Source of the DNA: Lacihabitans sp. LS3-19 | Lineage (GTDB): Bacteria > Bacteroidota > Bacteroidia > Cytophagales > Spirosomataceae | Assembly: GCF_024343575.1 (NCBI RefSeq) | Contig: NZ_RJUA01000115.1 | Coordinates: 62,001 to 126,000 of the forward strand | Direction: 5' to 3' | Length of the DNA stretch: 64,000 nucleotides | Shown: piece by piece, positions 17,872-27,716 of the stretch | How positions within the stretch are numbered: the first letter of the stretch is position 1 | Layout of the letters: the number at the start of each line of letters is the position of its first letter | Program-made: the position numbers and the translations under genes | Notes under the pieces: generated by a model | What the model was told of the DNA's origin: nothing | Database searches by the model: none | Seen by the model: only the letters and a program-made list of their open reading frames with translations

Positions 17872-18157
17872 TGTATACATTTACTTTGGTAATTTCATTT
17901 ATAAAATCGTCAACCGTACTAATCACGATTGGACTTGGGAAGAAACTTTGTAATTTCCCATTCTGGAGTAAAGGTAAAAGAGCCGCCCTTCCAGATACAG
18001 ATTCCAAATATGCTTTCGCCGTTTCTTTAGTCAGTTTATTCCCCTTAATTCTCCACTGCAATTTATTAAGAGACGATGTAGAAAACAAATCTCGTTCTAT
18101 GAATTGGGAAACAAAAGTTGCTTCGGTGACTTTGCCAGATTCTAGTTTTGAGAATCT
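17855..18157 (-). pseudogene. Start-less 3' gene fragment, cassette copy A
   Basis: An open frame of about 100 codons following a TAA at 18158-18160, with no ATG or GTG at the 5' side; a TTG at 18088 gives 77 residues and sits at the position homologous to the TTG of copy B. It reads SQFIERDLF, then KLQWRIKGNKLTKETAK and SGRAALLPL. Upstream of the stop the same frame is open again to a TAA at 18254-18256 (including RRSKTEIRTYEGRSLSI), so a longer reading frame may have decayed. It overlaps the propeller gene by 17 nt. Family unknown. Confidence 0.5.
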
Positions 18158-18160
18158 TTA

Positions 18161-18567
18161 TAAAAGTATTCCAGCTATGCTAAGGCTTCTGCCTTCGTAT
18201 GTGCGTATTTCGGTCTTTGACCGCCGTAACAAATGGTTCAATTTACCATTTATTTATTTCAATTAAACTTTTTCGTAAAATTAATTACTTGTTTTGTGAT
18301 CCTTTAATTGATATCCGCCTTTTTTCATTTTTTAAATATCAACTCCTATTTTCTGCGGCTAATAACCGCATTTCATACATACGATGGAAATGTCTTTCGC
18401 ACAGCATAGAGAGGTTTTTTTTATGGTTTTTTGTCGCTGAAATATTTTGGTAGCAGTTCCTTTACAAGAATTCTAGGGGAAAATCATTAATTGATTTTGT
18501 GAAAGAAACACTAATAGTTTATTAAATGAATACTCAAAAATATCAGGTTGAAAATTGTATTATGTTT
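18161..18567. other. Gene-poor region between the cassettes and the metallopeptidase gene
   Basis: About 400 nt. The left 100 nt may hold more remnant of the decayed frame on the minus strand. Near 18405 the string AGAGAGGTTTTTTTTATGG resembles the sequence just after rpsG (GAGAGGTTTTTTTTATGGG), possibly a duplicated fragment of that terminator without its left arm. No intact gene is seen. Confidence 0.35.
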
Positions 18568-20445
18568 TTAACTCTTATATAGCGGTGCCGACCAAATGCC
18601 TAGAGATTCTCCCCAGAAATACAACTTGTTATTCTCTATTTTATATGTCATATAAGCTGGTTTTCCATTGGGTATAAACATTTTAATTTGTTTATTTTCA
18701 ATTACCCAGTTCCAGTTGTAGTCTATGCCATTGACACGCTGAATTGCAGTGCCGTCAGATTTAAAAGTATATGAATAATCTCCATCGCTGGTAGTCCATT
18801 TGCCAAAAAGGTTTTCATCAAGTTCCAGATTATTGACTTTGATTTTAAGTGTTAAGTCTCGGCTTCCCAAATATCCCGCCTTAGATGCTGTATTGGTCAC
18901 AAGTGCAAAAAGGACACTTTTGTCGGTTTTGAGTTTCAATATGTCCTTAAGTGTGACTTTATCAATAGCTGATGCTACCAATTGCATTTTGGTTCCTACA
19001 GTCTTATAAATGGTAACTCGACTGTCTGCGTCAGTTGGTAATGTAAAAACGATATTGGCACCATCAGTAAATTTGTCATAGTTGAGGCTTACTCTGAAAA
19101 TTGCCGCCGAGTAGTCTGCATAAGTTTTCTTAAATTCCTTTACCGTATCTTTTTCTGCTTTAATGTCAAACAAACCATGGTTTGAAGCAAGCCAAAAACC
19201 AGTGTTTACGTCGTCGTATACTTTTCCTTCAAGATAGTCTCTGAAAAATGAATCCCACCAGATAAATGGTGTAGTTGGACTAATGGCCTCCACAGGATGC
19301 TTATTGGCTTTTATAGATTGATATGCGGTTCTTACTAGTGCATCACCGTTTTTAACAGTCAGATATTTTACCACGGCAGACATACCGTAACCGTGTTCAC
19401 CTGCATTTTCTTCAGCTCCTTTCTGAAAACCGCTAAAAGGAGCCATTTGATGGCTGTTTCTTATATTCGAAACATAGTTGGTCTGAGTGGAAAACATTTT
19501 TTCAATCCATACTGCGGTGGCCTCATCTAGCCAGAAATGTGTGTAGTTGCCCGATTTGGCTCTGCTAAAGCGATTCCTTGGGTCGTAAAACGATTGTACT
19601 AGGTGGAAAAATTCGTGCCCAGCAGTAAGTTTTAATTCATCGTCATCTTTCAAATTATCTGAGTTGAATTCCATACAGCCATAATTATATCCCAACACCG
19701 AATTGGAAGCGTAGCCATATACTCCCGCATCTAATTTTTTTATGGTAACATTCATTGGCCAGCTAGATCTACTTGAATAGGAGAATCCTAAGTTCTTGAA
19801 TTTGGAATATGCCCCTTCTAGGTTACTTCCTAACTTTACTACGTTATCCTTCATTGACAAATATGGGAAATACATTTTGAAATGCCCCTCAGGAGTATCA
19901 ATGGAGAAATTACCATCAAATGAAATCAGGTACATTTTTACTTTTGTCTCAGCCACTCGGCCGCTAGCATCAGTCTCGCTTATTTTTTGGTCGGTTGCAG
20001 GGAGCGTAGCTAATGTGTAGCCTGAAGAATCTACGGCAGGAAGATATTGATAGTGGATAGCGGTTTTATTAAGGCTTTTTATGAAAATTTCCTCTCCCAC
20101 TGCCAAAAGCGGAATTTGTGAGGGCTGGTTAGTGTTTTTTTTGATTTTGATTTTTATGCCTTTGTTAACATTGAGTGGAAGACCTTCTAGAACAAATAAT
20201 TTGGAATTTACGGAAACTAGTTCGGTTGGGGCATTCTTAACTTCACTGATCTCCAAGCTGTTTTGGCTATCAAATGCCGTGGCGGGAATTCTTACTAAAA
20301 TATCTGTGGCTTCGATTGAGCCTCCTTTTTGATCAATATCAGCTGTGGCAACTGACTTTTCGGGATTAATAATATCACCAAATAGTGAGCAAGAGGCCAA
20401 TATTAAAGTAAATGAAATGAGTTGTAACCAAGCTATTTTTTTCAT
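18568..20445 (-). CDS. Lipoprotein with gluzincin-like metallopeptidase motif and lipocalin-like C-terminus
   Basis: 625 residues. The signal peptide ends in a lipobox (LILASC, Cys19). The N-terminal third holds a ZU5-like segment (GGSIEATDILVRIPATAF). HEFFH at about 277-281, with WLDEA near 305-309, fits an HExxH...E zinc site as in gluzincins. The C-terminal 80 residues (LFGKWTTSDGDYSYTFKSDG) resemble a lipocalin-like/DUF repeat domain. It is an envelope-anchored putative protease; its substrate is unknown. It is a single gene, divergent from the gene at 20629. Confidence 0.75.
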   Translation of the reverse strand: MKKIAWLQLISFTLILASCSLFGDIINPEKSVATADIDQKGGSIEATDILVRIPATAFDSQNSLEISEVKNAPTELVSVNSKLFVLEGLPLNVNKGIKIKIKKNTNQPSQIPLLAVGEEIFIKSLNKTAIHYQYLPAVDSSGYTLATLPATDQKISETDASGRVAETKVKMYLISFDGNFSIDTPEGHFKMYFPYLSMKDNVVKLGSNLEGAYSKFKNLGFSYSSRSSWPMNVTIKKLDAGVYGYASNSVLGYNYGCMEFNSDNLKDDDELKLTAGHEFFHLVQSFYDPRNRFSRAKSGNYTHFWLDEATAVWIEKMFSTQTNYVSNIRNSHQMAPFSGFQKGAEENAGEHGYGMSAVVKYLTVKNGDALVRTAYQSIKANKHPVEAISPTTPFIWWDSFFRDYLEGKVYDDVNTGFWLASNHGLFDIKAEKDTVKEFKKTYADYSAAIFRVSLNYDKFTDGANIVFTLPTDADSRVTIYKTVGTKMQLVASAIDKVTLKDILKLKTDKSVLFALVTNTASKAGYLGSRDLTLKIKVNNLELDENLFGKWTTSDGDYSYTFKSDGTAIQRVNGIDYNWNWVIENKQIKMFIPNGKPAYMTYKIENNKLYFWGESLGIWSAPLYKS

Positions 20446-20628
20446 GACAATGAGATTTTGTTGATTGTTATCAAGGTAGTATTATCATGTCTGTAATCCA
20501 ATGAGTGAGTCATTGTGCAAAAGATGATTTATATCATGTATAAACCCACTTTCTATTAAAATCTGCCCAAAGTCATTTTTATTCTTTAAAAGGAAATCTA
20601 ATTTTCGGTTTCAACCTTAAAAATAATC

Positions 20629-21126
20629 ATGACGAGTTTTAGAGTAAGACCCAAGTTTAGGCACGAATGCACCTGTAAGCCTAAAGAAATTGTTGACAGA
20701 ATAAATGCTAATCTGGAAACAAAACACGATTTGATCGAAGGCAAGGTGTTTCTTACACACGGCTTGTTCAGGATTATGCCTGAACATCAGCACTTTTGGT
20801 CTCCTCAGCTCAGCGTTTCCTTTGAAGAGACAGATTCCGGAACGGTAATTCGGGGTATGTATGGCCCTCATCCTACGGTCTGGGCAGTTTTTCTTTTTGG
20901 ATACGCACTTTTAGGCATTGCGGCCTTTTTTATATCTATTATTGGTTTGGTTAAATTGTCTTTGCATATCGAAACCCAACTACTTTGGACTTTACCTTTT
21001 ATTTTGGGTGGTGTTGTGATTTTGTACTTTATTGCCCAGACGGGACAAAAAATGGGGGTAGAGCAAACTTTCCAATTGCATCATTTTTTCGAGGAAACGA
21101 TTCATGAAACCGTACACATTCATTGA
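20629..21126 (+). CDS. Two-helix membrane protein of unknown function
   Basis: 165 residues. A soluble N-terminal half (with KPKEIVDRIN and a GTVIRGMYGPHPTVW segment) is followed by two transmembrane helices (about 88-110 and 120-140) and a His-rich tail (LHHFFEETIHETVHIH). No family recognised. It has its own start 183 nt from the divergent lipoprotein gene; the T9SS cargo follows after about 115 nt on the same strand. The C-terminal histidines could bind metal, but that is only suggestive. Confidence 0.65.
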   Translation: MTSFRVRPKFRHECTCKPKEIVDRINANLETKHDLIEGKVFLTHGLFRIMPEHQHFWSPQLSVSFEETDSGTVIRGMYGPHPTVWAVFLFGYALLGIAAFFISIIGLVKLSLHIETQLLWTLPFILGGVVILYFIAQTGQKMGVEQTFQLHHFFEETIHETVHIH

Positions 21127-21242
21127 TTTTTATGCCATTTAATAATGTTTTTTGAATAAAATTGCCCTTCTAGGCATGAAATTTGAATTGTATTTTATCT
21201 TTTAGCTTTATTTGAAGAAATACACAATTCAATATTAGAAAG

Positions 21243-23129
21243 ATGTTCAAGAATTATTTTTATGTTTTCCTTTTACTGGCCTATTCTTTAACCTCACTTT
21301 CGCAGGAGTTTGTTGTCAATTGGCAAAAAACGGCGGGAGGGGAAAGGAATGAACTGGCATACGGCGGAGTAGAAACTTCAGACGGTGGATTTATTTTGGT
21401 TGGCTCTACAAATAGCAAAAACTCTTTTGATGTAAAAGATTCTAAAGGATTTGATGGAACTGGAGGTAATGATTTTTGGATTGCAAAAATAAATAAAGAC
21501 GGTGCTCTAGCTTGGACAAAAACATTTGGAGGTAGTAAAGACGATGTGGCTACTTCGGTAGTAAGAACTTCTAATAATGAATATTTGATATTGGGCTCAA
21601 TCCAATCGACTGATGGAGATGCTTTGTATAACGGCACCAATGGTGGCTTGATGCTTATCAGGCTTAAAGAAAATGGCGATTTTGTTTCTAAACGTTTGTT
21701 TGCAGGAGGAAATGGCAATACGGGCACGACCTTCCAACAAGTCAATAGTTTTAGCAAACCTACCCTGAAATTACTCTCCAATGGTCAGCTGGTTGTAGGT
21801 GCAACTCGCTCCATCGGCGTTTCCCCGTTTTCGGGTTTTGATTTTTATGTGGCCAAGTTATCGGCTTTTGGAGATACCCTTTGGGAAAAAACATTTGGCG
21901 GTGGATTAGAAGATTACATGAACGACATCATAGAAACCTCTGATGGTGGCTTTGTAATGGTTGGAGGTACGCTTTCGCTAGAACGAGACATAACAGGAGC
22001 GGGGCAAGGTTTTTTAGATTTTTTAGCCATAAAAATAGATGGAACTGGCAGGCAACAGTGGGAGAGAGGTTATGGCGGATCAAGTTATGATGTTGCGTTT
22101 TCTGTTTTAGAAAATAATACAAAAAATGGGTTTTATATTGTAGGTGAGTCAAGTTCGAATGGGGGAAACCTTGGTAGTTCTTTGGGAGAAAAGGATGGAG
22201 TTGTAATTAAAATAAACAGTAGTGGGATTTTAACAGATAGATTTCATTTTGGTGGTTCTGACAATGACGGATTTTATAATATAATAAGAGGCGGAGATAA
22301 TGTATTGTATTTGGCAGGCACGAGTCAGTCGACTATTGGAACTGTAAAACCCAAAGGGACATTGACAGATGCATGGCTTATGGCGTTGAATGAAAATACT
22401 TTTACGCCAAACTATCACAAGCTTTTGGGCGGTGCTGATATTGATTTGGCTCGTCAGGCAATATATACTTCTACAAAAGGGATATTTTTAGCATCTTCGA
22501 GCAGATCTGCCGATGGAGATTTGAACTCAAATAGAGGTCAAAGTGATTTTTGGGCTTTAAATTTGAGTTTACCGCCGCCGATTATTTTCGGCAAATTCCA
22601 GGCATTTTTAAATCCAGATGAAGAAATTGAGCTAATTTGGACGACTACATTTGAGAAAAACTCCCAATATATTTATGTGGAAAAAAGTGATGATAATAAA
22701 GCTTTTTTTCAAAAAGATGAGCAGTTTGCTGTAGGTTTTTCTGAAGGCATAGTTTCCTATAGATTTATTGATAAAAATCCAAGTTATGGACAAAACTACT
22801 ATAGGCTTACTTATACAGACAATGATGGTAAAAAATATAATGGCCCTGTCGTTAGTTTCAAATTTTCACCATTGTCTTTAGAGGCTCCAATAGACCAAAT
22901 AAAAATATATCCCAACCCAACAACTGACGTTGTATTTGTAGAAACTATATTAGAATCTCCTCAAATTCAACTATTTGACATTAAAGGCAATAAAATGCCA
23001 TTGGTAATCAAACGTTTAGAGAATTCTAAATATCAAATTGAAATCAATAGTTTAATTCCTCCGGGTATTTATGTTTTAAGTCTTAGAAACGAAATTGCAA
23101 AACAGTCCAAAAAAATTGTGATTAAGTAG
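21243..23129 (+). CDS. T9SS type A sorting domain-containing propeller protein
   Basis: 628 residues with a signal peptide ending around SLSQ. Residues 25-440 are repeated units of about 55 residues, with motifs such as ETSDGGFILVGST, WTKTFGGSKDDVA and WEKTFGGGLEDY, typical of secreted beta-propellers in Bacteroidota. The C-terminal 75 residues (IYPNPTTDVVFVE ... KIVIK) form a type A T9SS sorting domain, so the protein is exported across the outer membrane and anchored or released. It is a single gene followed 40 nt later by the oxidoreductase gene. Its ligand is unknown. Confidence 0.88.
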   Translation: MFKNYFYVFLLLAYSLTSLSQEFVVNWQKTAGGERNELAYGGVETSDGGFILVGSTNSKNSFDVKDSKGFDGTGGNDFWIAKINKDGALAWTKTFGGSKDDVATSVVRTSNNEYLILGSIQSTDGDALYNGTNGGLMLIRLKENGDFVSKRLFAGGNGNTGTTFQQVNSFSKPTLKLLSNGQLVVGATRSIGVSPFSGFDFYVAKLSAFGDTLWEKTFGGGLEDYMNDIIETSDGGFVMVGGTLSLERDITGAGQGFLDFLAIKIDGTGRQQWERGYGGSSYDVAFSVLENNTKNGFYIVGESSSNGGNLGSSLGEKDGVVIKINSSGILTDRFHFGGSDNDGFYNIIRGGDNVLYLAGTSQSTIGTVKPKGTLTDAWLMALNENTFTPNYHKLLGGADIDLARQAIYTSTKGIFLASSSRSADGDLNSNRGQSDFWALNLSLPPPIIFGKFQAFLNPDEEIELIWTTTFEKNSQYIYVEKSDDNKAFFQKDEQFAVGFSEGIVSYRFIDKNPSYGQNYYRLTYTDNDGKKYNGPVVSFKFSPLSLEAPIDQIKIYPNPTTDVVFVETILESPQIQLFDIKGNKMPLVIKRLENSKYQIEINSLIPPGIYVLSLRNEIAKQSKKIVIK

Positions 23130-23169
23130 TGGTTTTGCCTTAAATTGTACCTTTATTAAAATTCTATAA

Positions 23170-24144
23170 ATGAAAGAAACCATTAAGTGGGGAATATTAG
23201 GAGCAGGTAGAATTGCGGCCAAGTTTGCTGCAGATTTAAATAAAACCCCAGGTTGTGAATTGCTGGCAGTCGCCAGTACTTCTTTAGAAAGAGCCCAAGA
23301 ATTTGCTTTGGAATATAATGGAAAACATGCGTTTGGGTCTTATCAAGAACTATTTTCTACAGAAATTGACGTGGTGTATGTTGCTACGCCGCATACTTCT
23401 CATAAAGAACACACTTTGCTTTGCTTGAATAATAATGTTGGTGTGTTGTGTGAAAAACCTTTTGCGATGAACCAAGGCGAAGTTGATGAAATGATTCAAT
23501 TGGCCAAAGAGAAAGGTTTGTTTTTGATGGAAGCCATGTGGACGAGGTTTTTGCCAACTACATTGAAAGCTCAGTCGCTTATAGCTGAAGGGAAAATCGG
23601 GAATATTAAAACTATTGCAGCGGATTTTGGTTTTAAAGCAGAATTTGATCCTAAATCCAGACTTTTTGATCCTAAATTAGGTGGCGGAGCATTTTTGGAT
23701 ATTGGTATTTATCCAGCTTTTTTGTCATTGTTATTTTTGGATTACCCTTCTAAAATATTGGCGGCGAGTATTTTTGCTCCGACAAATACAGACGAAACTA
23801 CTTCGTTTGTTTACAGATACGACAACGAATCCACGGCGGTTTTGAATTGTACTGTAAAGTCAAATACAGACTGTGAAGCCAGAATATATGGCGATATGGG
23901 TTCTATAAAACTTAATCGTAAGTTTCATATGGCCACAAGTTTAACTTTAATGGACGTTGATGGAAATGAGGTTGAGACTTTCGACTATCCTAGAGACACT
24001 TTTGGCTACAATTATGAAATTGAAGAAGTAAATAAATGCATTGCAAACAAACAAACAGAAAGCGAATTGATGCCACTTTCTTTGAGTTTAAAGCTTATTC
24101 ATCTTTTGGATAAAACGCGTGAAGCTGCTACTATCGTTTATTGA
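23170..24144 (+). CDS. Gfo/Idh/MocA family oxidoreductase
   Basis: 324 residues. The N-terminal Rossmann fold begins KWGILGAGRIAAKFA. The conserved CEKPFAMN motif near residues 95-102 carries the Lys used in catalysis, and GGGAFLDIGIYP is the typical C-terminal-domain segment. It is most like dimeric dihydrodiol/trans-1,2-dihydrobenzene-diol or glucose-fructose-type dehydrogenases and uses NAD(P) on a sugar or cyclitol; the substrate is not deducible. It is cytoplasmic and lies 40 nt downstream of the T9SS gene with a TACCTTTA element between them, so separate transcription is possible. Confidence 0.87.
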   Translation: MKETIKWGILGAGRIAAKFAADLNKTPGCELLAVASTSLERAQEFALEYNGKHAFGSYQELFSTEIDVVYVATPHTSHKEHTLLCLNNNVGVLCEKPFAMNQGEVDEMIQLAKEKGLFLMEAMWTRFLPTTLKAQSLIAEGKIGNIKTIAADFGFKAEFDPKSRLFDPKLGGGAFLDIGIYPAFLSLLFLDYPSKILAASIFAPTNTDETTSFVYRYDNESTAVLNCTVKSNTDCEARIYGDMGSIKLNRKFHMATSLTLMDVDGNEVETFDYPRDTFGYNYEIEEVNKCIANKQTESELMPLSLSLKLIHLLDKTREAATIVY

Positions 24145-24333
24145 TTTAATTTTAATGATGGGCAACAGGAAATAGATAGTCAATATCATAACGAGCTTAA
24201 AATTAAGCCCTTATAGGGTTTTTGTATTGCAGGGTTTTATTTTTATTATAATAATTTCACCCTTCGAGGTTTCTGATTATTAACTAATTAATAAAACGTA
24301 ACTTTTAAAATAGTCTGACGCTATTAATGTATT

Positions 24334-24861
24334 TTAATGAATAGGAATAATCAATTCGGTATTTTCCCAGTTTAGGGTAAATTCAATTAAATCATTCTCC
24401 TTTTCTATTAATTTTATAGTGAGTTGTTCGGTAGCTTGTATTGTTTTACCAGCTTCTACTTTAAACCTCAAGTAATCTTTGGTTTCGTCGTAATTGGTTC
24501 CCCATTGTCCTGTTTCATTATTGAGGATTATGGTCCAGTATTTTTCTCCAGGGATAGTCCAAAGGCTATATTTTCCAGCTTTAACTTTCTTTTTGCCAAA
24601 GCTACAAAGTCGTGAGAAACTTATGGTTGTGGACTCATTGGCACCAGTTCGCCAAACGGTTTCGTAAGGCACCAATTCGCCAAAAACTTTCCGATCTTTC
24701 ATGAGTGGCCTGCAATAACCGACATTTACTTTTAGGTCTTTGCTCCCTTTGGCTTCAAGTTTTTCATAAGGACTATGACTTTTGGTATAGGTTCTGATGC
24801 CATAAAGTGCCAAAACTAAAACGCCTATAACTATAAAAATAATGTTAATTGCTTTCTTCAT
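24334..24861 (-). CDS. DUF2911 domain-containing protein
   Basis: 175 residues with one N-terminal membrane helix (IIFIVIGVLVLALYGI) and a DUF2911 domain: VNVGYCRPLMKDRKVFGELVPY, WRTGANESTTISF and GKYSLWTIPG are diagnostic. DUF2911 proteins are periplasmic and of unknown function. The start overlaps the end of comEC by 17 nt, so it is the last gene of the six-gene minus-strand operon that begins at 31557. Confidence 0.85.
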   Translation of the reverse strand: MKKAINIIFIVIGVLVLALYGIRTYTKSHSPYEKLEAKGSKDLKVNVGYCRPLMKDRKVFGELVPYETVWRTGANESTTISFSRLCSFGKKKVKAGKYSLWTIPGEKYWTIILNNETGQWGTNYDETKDYLRFKVEAGKTIQATEQLTIKLIEKENDLIEFTLNWENTELIIPIH

Positions 24862-26893
24862 GATTAAAATTTATGGTTTTTGAGCCTGTATCGTACAAAA
24901 CTATCATTTTTTTTGCTTTAGTGGAAGCTTCTTCTTTTAATTTGTCAACCACCCATTTTTTGTTAGAGCCGTCAATGATTATTGTCCCATCAAAATTTTC
25001 TAATCCTTTCAAGTTTTTCAAGGAATTTTCGGACGAAACCAAATAATTGAAGTTTTCTTTTGAAGGTTCACTATTTTCAATTCTTAGCACTTCAAAATGC
25101 TCTAGATTGTTTTGAATTAGGGCGTTTTGATCATCACTTAAACTTTTTGTTTTAAATTGATTTATGCCTTTGGCGTCATAATAGTTTTTTAAATGAAATT
25201 GATAAATCAAAGGTTCGTGGCAAAGAGAATCCGATGCTATAAATGTAGCTGAACGTCCTTCAATTATAGAAATACCAGAACCGTTCGGAATAAAATGAAA
25301 AGTTATTTCTTTTTGTTTACTCTGCTGAAATAGTGAATAAGAGCCTTTTATAGCCAAAATAGCTATTAGGGTAGATGCAATTTTTAGATACAAGACTTCT
25401 CTTTTTTTGAAAAATAGTAATATTGCACTTATCACAATATAAAGTAAAATCACTGTCAAAACAGAAATCGAGAAGCCTTTAGTTAGAGCATTTGGCAATT
25501 CTGCAATGAAGAAAATGCAGGCATTGAGTGCATTTATTAGCCATTTTAGTAATAAACCCAAGAAACTTCCTAAAAGAGGAATTTTGAATAGAATTATACT
25601 TAATAATCCTAAAGGAATTAATATGGAGGAAACTATGGAAACTACGGGGTTAGAAAGTAGAAAGTAATTGGGGAATTGATGGAAATAGTAAATAGAAAGT
25701 GGAACTGTAAGGATTTGTGCCGAAATAGAAACAGCAGAAATTTCCCAAATCCAACGCAATGGCTTCCACTTGATTTCGAATAGATTTCGGAATTTTGGAT
25801 AAATAATTAAAATGCCTAAAACAGCTAAATAAGATAGTTGGAAGCCAACTTCATATATCCAATTGGGAACAATTAAAAGCAAAATAATGGCTGAAAGCAA
25901 TAAAGTATTTACGGGATTATTGTCTCGTTTTATGAAAACGCCGATTTGAATCATCGAGAACATCAATGTAGATCTGCATACACTTGCACTCAAACCTGTA
26001 AATACAGCGTAAGACCAAAGAGAAACTAATATCAAAAACAAAAAGAGCGGTTTGTCTTTGTTTACAAAAAGTCCAAAGAAAGCATTTATGACAAAGAATA
26101 GAATTGCCACATGCATACCAGAGACTGCCAAAACATGAATTGCACCAGTTGCAGAATACCATTGTTTTGTCTCAAAATCTAACTCTGCTTTCATACCGCC
26201 AATCATCGCTTCGGCCACACCCATTTGTTTTGGGTTATCTAATATTTGTTTGAAAACAGTATGTGTGTAAACATTTAGTTTATTGCCATAGTACAAAATA
26301 CCTTTGTGGGGTGATACGCCTGCGTTTACAAAATCGCCATCTCGTAAGAAATGGTGCGTGTAAATATTTCTGCGGGCTTGGTAGGTTTTATAATCAAACT
26401 CTAAAGGGTTTTTAGGAGGCTCAATTTCTCTAAAACTATTTTTAATTATAAAAACTTCACCGAATTTTGGCATTGTACCAGCTTCCTTATTGAAATAGAG
26501 CATGGTTTTTCCACTAGCTTTTTTCCATAAGCTGTCTTTTTTTACAGCAAATATTTCTGCGGTTACTTTATAGGTTTTGGGTTTGGTCTCTGTGTAAGAA
26601 TCAATCACTGCCATATAATTCTCAAAACCATCCATTTTTGTAATATGGTCAGGATTGTTTTTTTGGTTATAAAAATAATAACTTAAAAAACCCAAGCCTA
26701 AAAATAAAAAAGGAACAGAATGACGAAAAAATCTTAGTTTTTTTGATAGAAAAGAGATTCCTCCAAGAAATGATATTGTACCTAAAAAAACACAAATCTC
26801 TAAAAGGCTCGGGTGAAACCTTTCTGAAAGATATATGCCTAAAACCAGCAGGACAAAATATCGCAGGGTCGGTATGGATTTAAGTGGGAACAA
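24845..26893 (-). CDS. comEC: ComEC/Rec2 family DNA-uptake channel
   Basis: 682 residues with many transmembrane helices. The N-terminal DUF4131-like part is followed by the competence domain with the signature GAIHVLAVSGMHVAI near 247-262. The C-terminal 180 residues are soluble but show no HxHxDH motif, so the metallo-beta-lactamase nuclease domain of Bacillus ComEC is missing, as in many Bacteroidota. It would carry single-stranded DNA across the inner membrane in natural transformation. The start follows the panB stop directly, and its end overlaps DUF2911. Confidence 0.88.
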   Translation of the reverse strand: MFPLKSIPTLRYFVLLVLGIYLSERFHPSLLEICVFLGTISFLGGISFLSKKLRFFRHSVPFLFLGLGFLSYYFYNQKNNPDHITKMDGFENYMAVIDSYTETKPKTYKVTAEIFAVKKDSLWKKASGKTMLYFNKEAGTMPKFGEVFIIKNSFREIEPPKNPLEFDYKTYQARRNIYTHHFLRDGDFVNAGVSPHKGILYYGNKLNVYTHTVFKQILDNPKQMGVAEAMIGGMKAELDFETKQWYSATGAIHVLAVSGMHVAILFFVINAFFGLFVNKDKPLFLFLILVSLWSYAVFTGLSASVCRSTLMFSMIQIGVFIKRDNNPVNTLLLSAIILLLIVPNWIYEVGFQLSYLAVLGILIIYPKFRNLFEIKWKPLRWIWEISAVSISAQILTVPLSIYYFHQFPNYFLLSNPVVSIVSSILIPLGLLSIILFKIPLLGSFLGLLLKWLINALNACIFFIAELPNALTKGFSISVLTVILLYIVISAILLFFKKREVLYLKIASTLIAILAIKGSYSLFQQSKQKEITFHFIPNGSGISIIEGRSATFIASDSLCHEPLIYQFHLKNYYDAKGINQFKTKSLSDDQNALIQNNLEHFEVLRIENSEPSKENFNYLVSSENSLKNLKGLENFDGTIIIDGSNKKWVVDKLKEEASTKAKKMIVLYDTGSKTINFNHEESN

Positions 26894-27709
26894 TTAATAT
26901 GATTCTTGTTTGCTCGGGAAGTCGCCCGATTTTACGTCCGTGATATAATTGGTAAATGCAGTGTCCATAATTGTTGCCAAGTCGGCGTAGCGTCTTAAAA
27001 ACCTCGGTGAAAAGTCTTTGTTTATTCCCAACATGTCATGTATAACTAATATTTGGCCATCGCAGCCATTTCCAGCTCCTATTCCAATGGTTGGGATTTC
27101 TAGCGATTGGCTTACTTCAGTTGCTAATTTCGCAGGAATTTTTTCTAAAACTACCGCAAAACAACCCAATTCTTGAAGGAGTTTGGTGTTGTCTCTCAAT
27201 TGTTGAGCCTCTTCTGTTTCTTTGGCTCTTACTGTATATGTGCCGAATTTGTAAATAGATTGCGGCGTTAGACCTAAATGGCCCATTACGGGTATACCTG
27301 CACTCAATACTCTGGCTATAGATTCTTCGATTTCTTTTCCTCCTTCCATTTTTACAGCATGTGCACCAGATTCTTTCATGATTTTGATGGCTGATCTAAG
27401 GGCTTCTTCAGAGTTACCTTGGTAGCTTCCAAAAGGTAAATCAACAACTACCAAAGCTCTTTTTACGGCTCTGATTACTCCCTGGGCGTGGTATATCATT
27501 TGGTCGAGCGTAATAGGGAGTGTCGTTTGATGGCCAGCCATTACGTTAGATGCTGAGTCGCCTACTAATATAACCTCAATTCCAGCTGCATCCACAAGTG
27601 TTGCCATAGAAAAATCATAGGCCGTTAAGCAAACAATTTTCTCATTTTTGGTTTTTAAATCTTTCAGGGTGTTTGTTGTTACCCTTTTTATTTCTGAATG
27701 TATCGACAT
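26894..27709 (-). CDS. panB: 3-methyl-2-oxobutanoate hydroxymethyltransferase
   Basis: 271 residues, full length. [16 protein letters not shown] holds the metal-binding Asp, VKMEGG the Lys/Glu pair, and GHLGLTPQS and [15 protein letters not shown] are further family signatures. The enzyme transfers a hydroxymethyl group from methylene-tetrahydrofolate to 2-oxoisovalerate in pantothenate and CoA synthesis. It sits between envC-like and comEC genes with gaps of 7 and 0 nt. panC and panD are not in the window. Confidence 0.95.
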   Translation of the reverse strand: MSIHSEIKRVTTNTLKDLKTKNEKIVCLTAYDFSMATLVDAAGIEVILVGDSASNVMAGHQTTLPITLDQMIYHAQGVIRAVKRALVVVDLPFGSYQGNSEEALRSAIKIMKESGAHAVKMEGGKEIEESIARVLSAGIPVMGHLGLTPQSIYKFGTYTVRAKETEEAQQLRDNTKLLQELGCFAVVLEKIPAKLATEVSQSLEIPTIGIGAGNGCDGQILVIHDMLGINKDFSPRFLRRYADLATIMDTAFTNYITDVKSGDFPSKQESY

Positions 27710-27716
27710 AGTATTA

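Noticed and set aside
18199-18453. 84-codon plus-strand frame in the gap after the cassettes
   Set aside because: Rich in Phe, Ile and Cys with no recognisable motif and no promoter; more likely chance in AT-rich DNA.
21281-21781. 166-codon antisense frame inside the T9SS cargo gene
   Set aside because: It runs opposite the repeated propeller units and has no signal, family or spacing of its own; the repeats explain its openness.
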